The notes under the pieces are model-generated. The model ran no database searches and was not told the origin of the DNA. It worked only from the letters and a program-made list of their open reading frames with translations. DNA of 9,250 nucleotides from an uncultured Candidatus Saccharibacteria bacterium. Its GTDB lineage: Bacteria > Patescibacteriota > Saccharimonadia > Saccharimonadales > Saccharimonadaceae. Both the position numbers and the translations under genes were made by a program. Positions 6,857 to 9,250 of the stretch are shown piece after piece (the stretch's first letter is position 1; every line of letters begins with the position of its first letter). The stretch covers positions 1 through 9,250 of the forward strand of contig CALHVV010000010.1 of assembly GCA_938036915.1 (NCBI GenBank), given 5' to 3'.

Positions 6857-8314
6857 ATGTTCCATAAGATGGGAAAAATAGATACTCAAATTTATTCAAG
6901 TGTTGAAAATAATGTAACACATGTAAAACTCCGCAACTTTTTTTATACATGGCTCTGCCTTATTATTACTAGTCTACTAATCTGTTCGCTTTGGTATGGC
7001 CAACAATCACAAAAAACATCACACATCACACATATACCACCATCAACAACGCACACTTACACACTATCATCCTCTCGTGGTGCTGTTCGCTCACGCATCA
7101 TCAAGCATCAATCGGCATTACACCAAACAATCATTACCTATCCACAAACAGGTATTGCCAATATAGACAAAACGGTTGCTACAATCATCGACAATGCTAT
7201 TCCATCTCAACAAACACTTCCAACTACTATAGCAGCTCGCAGCAACACCATTACCTATCGCATTATTCACCAAGATGACACGACGATTTCTCTCGCTGTG
7301 TTTATCCGTACTACTATACCTCATACTCTGCCAACCAACACAGTCCACTACTGGACATTCGATAAAATGAGCGGCCAGCCAATTACATCGTCTGCTCTCG
7401 TTGATACATCAATCGCAGGGATAAATGAGATTGTTATTGCTCTGCGTAAACAGGTGCAGCAGCGCTACCCGCATGCAGAGCCAGCAAAAGTAGCGGAGAT
7501 TATTACGCCAGAGTCTATTACAAACTTTTTGGTGTATGACCGAAAAACAATTGGCTTTCTCTTTGATAAACGCTCGCTTGGTATTGGCATAGATGGAATC
7601 ATTAGCCTGAAATTGCCAATCAAGCAGCTCAGCCATTTTGTCCAAAACCCAACCACCAAGAAGCTTTTTGATATTCCACCGTCAGCATTATCAACAACAA
7701 CCGACTGCGTGCGCCATCGCTGTATTGCACTCACCTTTGACGACGGGCCTGGGCCATATACTCAGACACTGCTCGAGCATCTTGATCGCTATCATGCCAA
7801 GGCAACCTTCTTCGTGGTGGGGCGAAATGTTGCACCATATAGTATCGCGCTCCAGCAAGCAGTTCAACGCAAACACCAAGTAGGCAACCACACGTGGAAT
7901 CATCCACTCCTTCCTAAGCGCGACGAAGCTGTCATCCGCCAAGAAATTGAGAGTACAAACAATGCTGTTGCTGCAGCTACTGGCGTGACACCAACAATGG
8001 TCCGTCCACCATATGGTGGCATGAATGACAAGGTGCGTGCGCAGCTCCAGCAGCTTACTATGCCAGCCATTATGTGGTCAATTGATACACGCGATTGGGC
8101 CGACCACGATGCAGCAATTGTCTGCAGCCGTGCCGTTGCCAATGCTGCACCTGGTGCGATTATTCTCATGCACGATATCCACAAAACCAGCGTCGATGCC
8201 GTGCCATGCATCCTCGATGCATTACAAAAACAAGGGTACAGATTTGTCACGGTCAAGAACCTATTTGGCCATCCCCTCAGCGCTGGCGAGTCATATTCTC
8301 AATATAAGCAGTAG
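6857..8314 (+). CDS. Membrane-anchored polysaccharide (peptidoglycan) deacetylase, CE4 family
   Basis: A 485-residue enzyme expected to remove acetyl groups from an amino sugar polymer outside the membrane, most likely N-acetylglucosamine of peptidoglycan as in PgdA/PdaC; this substrate is inferred. One transmembrane helix lies at about 28-47, followed by a Thr/His/Ser-rich linker. Residues about 73-270 form a mixed domain resembling the DUF4163/RsiV regions before the catalytic domain of B. subtilis PdaC. The CE4 domain (about 284-470) has every motif: TFDDGP with D295 and D296, H345-TWN-H349, RPPYGG (383-388), WSIDTRDWAD (407-416) and LMHD with H439. Cys284 and Cys289 flank the first strand and could form a disulfide. 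The start at 6857 is preferred over the ATG four codons later because it matches the promoter exactly. The product could raise lysozyme resistance. Confidence 0.93.
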   Translation: MFHKMGKIDTQIYSSVENNVTHVKLRNFFYTWLCLIITSLLICSLWYGQQSQKTSHITHIPPSTTHTYTLSSSRGAVRSRIIKHQSALHQTIITYPQTGIANIDKTVATIIDNAIPSQQTLPTTIAARSNTITYRIIHQDDTTISLAVFIRTTIPHTLPTNTVHYWTFDKMSGQPITSSALVDTSIAGINEIVIALRKQVQQRYPHAEPAKVAEIITPESITNFLVYDRKTIGFLFDKRSLGIGIDGIISLKLPIKQLSHFVQNPTTKKLFDIPPSALSTTTDCVRHRCIALTFDDGPGPYTQTLLEHLDRYHAKATFFVVGRNVAPYSIALQQAVQRKHQVGNHTWNHPLLPKRDEAVIRQEIESTNNAVAAATGVTPTMVRPPYGGMNDKVRAQLQQLTMPAIMWSIDTRDWADHDAAIVCSRAVANAAPGAIILMHDIHKTSVDAVPCILDALQKQGYRFVTVKNLFGHPLSAGESYSQYKQ

Positions 8315-8359
8315 ATCTTTTATAAACCGCTCATGCTACCATTTCACCGTGTAATCCTC

Positions 8360-8365
8360 TACACT
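8360..8365 (+). promoter_or_regulatory. -10 box of the HD-like gene, predicted leaderless
   Basis: TACACT lies exactly six bases before the ATG at 8372, the same spacing as at the permease and deacetylase genes. No -35 box is recognisable. The 57-base gap after the deacetylase contains no clear terminator, so the gene could also be read from the upstream promoter. Confidence 0.5.
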
Positions 8366-8371
8366 AATGCT

Positions 8372-9250
8372 ATGGAACGTTCACCTTTATCTCATCAAAT
8401 ACCCGTCTCTGAAATTCGTGATGTCGAGCAGCGGCTTGATGTCCTGCAGCTTCCTGAGGCGAAGCTGCTGATCGGCGAAGATATCAAAGCCTCACCAGAG
8501 TCACAAGGGGCAGACGAAGCAGCCAATCAGCGCGCAGAATATCAACGAACTGTCTGCTCGCTCAACGTTATGAACTACCTATATTATGGCGGCGATGAAA
8601 ATTATCACAAACTGACCGCCGCCCAGAGCAACGCCAATCGCCTCACGCGTGAAGAATTTGAAGAATTTCATCAGTGGGTTGCGAGCAACTTGCCTGGTGA
8701 GCATAGTGCTAATGTGATGCGCTACATTATGCTTATTCATGATTTGGGTAAGAACCAAACGCTCGCGAGTGCTGTGATGGGTGAGGATGCCGCTGATTCG
8801 GTTGATCACGACGAAGTGTTGCGCCGTTTGCTCGAGCCAGATTACACTGCAAAGCGCGCAGAGCTATTGCCAACATTCGGCCAGCTCAGCGAAGCAGATC
8901 AAGCAATCATTCGCGATGTCATCAACACAGAACTCAATCTTGGCCAGTTTATCCAAGCCGAAGCACCGCCGGCAGTGCTGGCAAGCTTTGCGGAGAGTGT
9001 TGAGCCAGTGCGCTCGCTCTATATCATGCATACTCTGTTTGATATTGCTGGTGCAGTAGGACATGTTAATGCTGAGAGTTCTTTACTCCTCACTTCTCCT
9101 CTGTACAACCAAATGACAGCAGCCTGTGACGTCTTGACCGATAACACCCTCTCGACCGACGAAACACGCTATAGCCATTACCTCGCCAAGCGAGCACAGC
9201 GCTTTGGCCTTGATAACGATGCTATTGAGCAGCTCATCAACAGCCAAGCA
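8372..9250 (+). CDS. Uncharacterised protein with HD-domain-like motifs, 3' end missing
   Basis: An open frame of 293 codons starts at 8372 and leaves the window without a stop. I do not recognise the family. Beginning MERSPLSHQIPVSEIRD, it is soluble, acidic and mostly helical in appearance, with no signal peptide or membrane segment. His111 in GEHSANV, the pair H123-D124 in LIHDLGK, H146 in VDHDEVL and D224 in LFDIAG recall the H...HD...H...D metal site of HD-superfamily phosphohydrolases. That suggests a nucleotide or phosphoester hydrolase, but the overall match is by eye. Even codon use, a long uninterrupted frame and a well-placed -10 box support a real gene. It follows the deacetylase on the same strand with no obvious functional link. 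Confidence in the gene is high, in the HD call moderate. Confidence 0.82.
   Translation, partial: MERSPLSHQIPVSEIRDVEQRLDVLQLPEAKLLIGEDIKASPESQGADEAANQRAEYQRTVCSLNVMNYLYYGGDENYHKLTAAQSNANRLTREEFEEFHQWVASNLPGEHSANVMRYIMLIHDLGKNQTLASAVMGEDAADSVDHDEVLRRLLEPDYTAKRAELLPTFGQLSEADQAIIRDVINTELNLGQFIQAEAPPAVLASFAESVEPVRSLYIMHTLFDIAGAVGHVNAESSLLLTSPLYNQMTAACDVLTDNTLSTDETRYSHYLAKRAQRFGLDNDAIEQLINSQA

Noticed and set aside
1..9250. CRISPR array, prophage, insertion sequence or defence island
   Set aside because: No spaced direct repeats, transposase, integrase, phage structural gene or known defence gene set is visible. The RNA repair protein alone does not make a defence island.

Overview
The window reads as ordinary, gene-dense chromosome from a small-genome bacterium, with eight protein genes, two cut by the window edges. 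I see no rRNA, tRNA, insertion sequence or CRISPR array. Gene content and texture suggest the Candidate Phyla Radiation (Patescibacteria), perhaps Saccharibacteria: tight packing, a YraQ-type permease with its partner, an all-in-one RNA repair enzyme, and a single-membrane style envelope enzyme. This placement is an inference from gene content, not a phylogenetic result. The standard genetic code fits every gene.

Left part, minus strand, in order of transcription. A trifunctional kinase-phosphatase-RNA ligase (6551 to 4371) is followed by three overlapping genes: a YraQ/YcgR-type permease (4332 to 3340), its YcgQ-type partner (3350 to 2598), and a membrane-anchored protein with an Ig-like domain and a probable beta-propeller (2608 to 1265). 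Then come radC (1119 to 466) and the 5' end of dnaJ (407 to the window edge). dnaJ has its own heat-shock promoter overlapped by a perfect CIRCE operator (428-454), so HrcA control is very likely.

Right part, plus strand. After a 305-base divergent intergenic region lies a membrane-anchored CE4 polysaccharide deacetylase (6857-8314). Next is the start of an unnamed gene with HD-like histidine/aspartate motifs that runs off the end (8372-9250). The intergenic region holds a perfect 41-base palindrome (20-base arms) and a smaller inverted repeat lying over the likely promoter of the RNA repair gene.

The most interesting pattern concerns translation starts. At three genes (permease, deacetylase, HD-like gene) a -10 box of form TANNNT sits exactly six bases before the ATG, so the predicted mRNA begins at the start codon itself. 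dnaJ is nearly the same, with a leader of about two to three bases. The other genes either have a Shine-Dalgarno site or overlap the gene before them. This implies a mixed leaderless and Shine-Dalgarno system. The other notable item is the single polypeptide joining a T4 Pnk-like kinase, a PPP-type phosphatase and a T4 Rnl1-like ligase.
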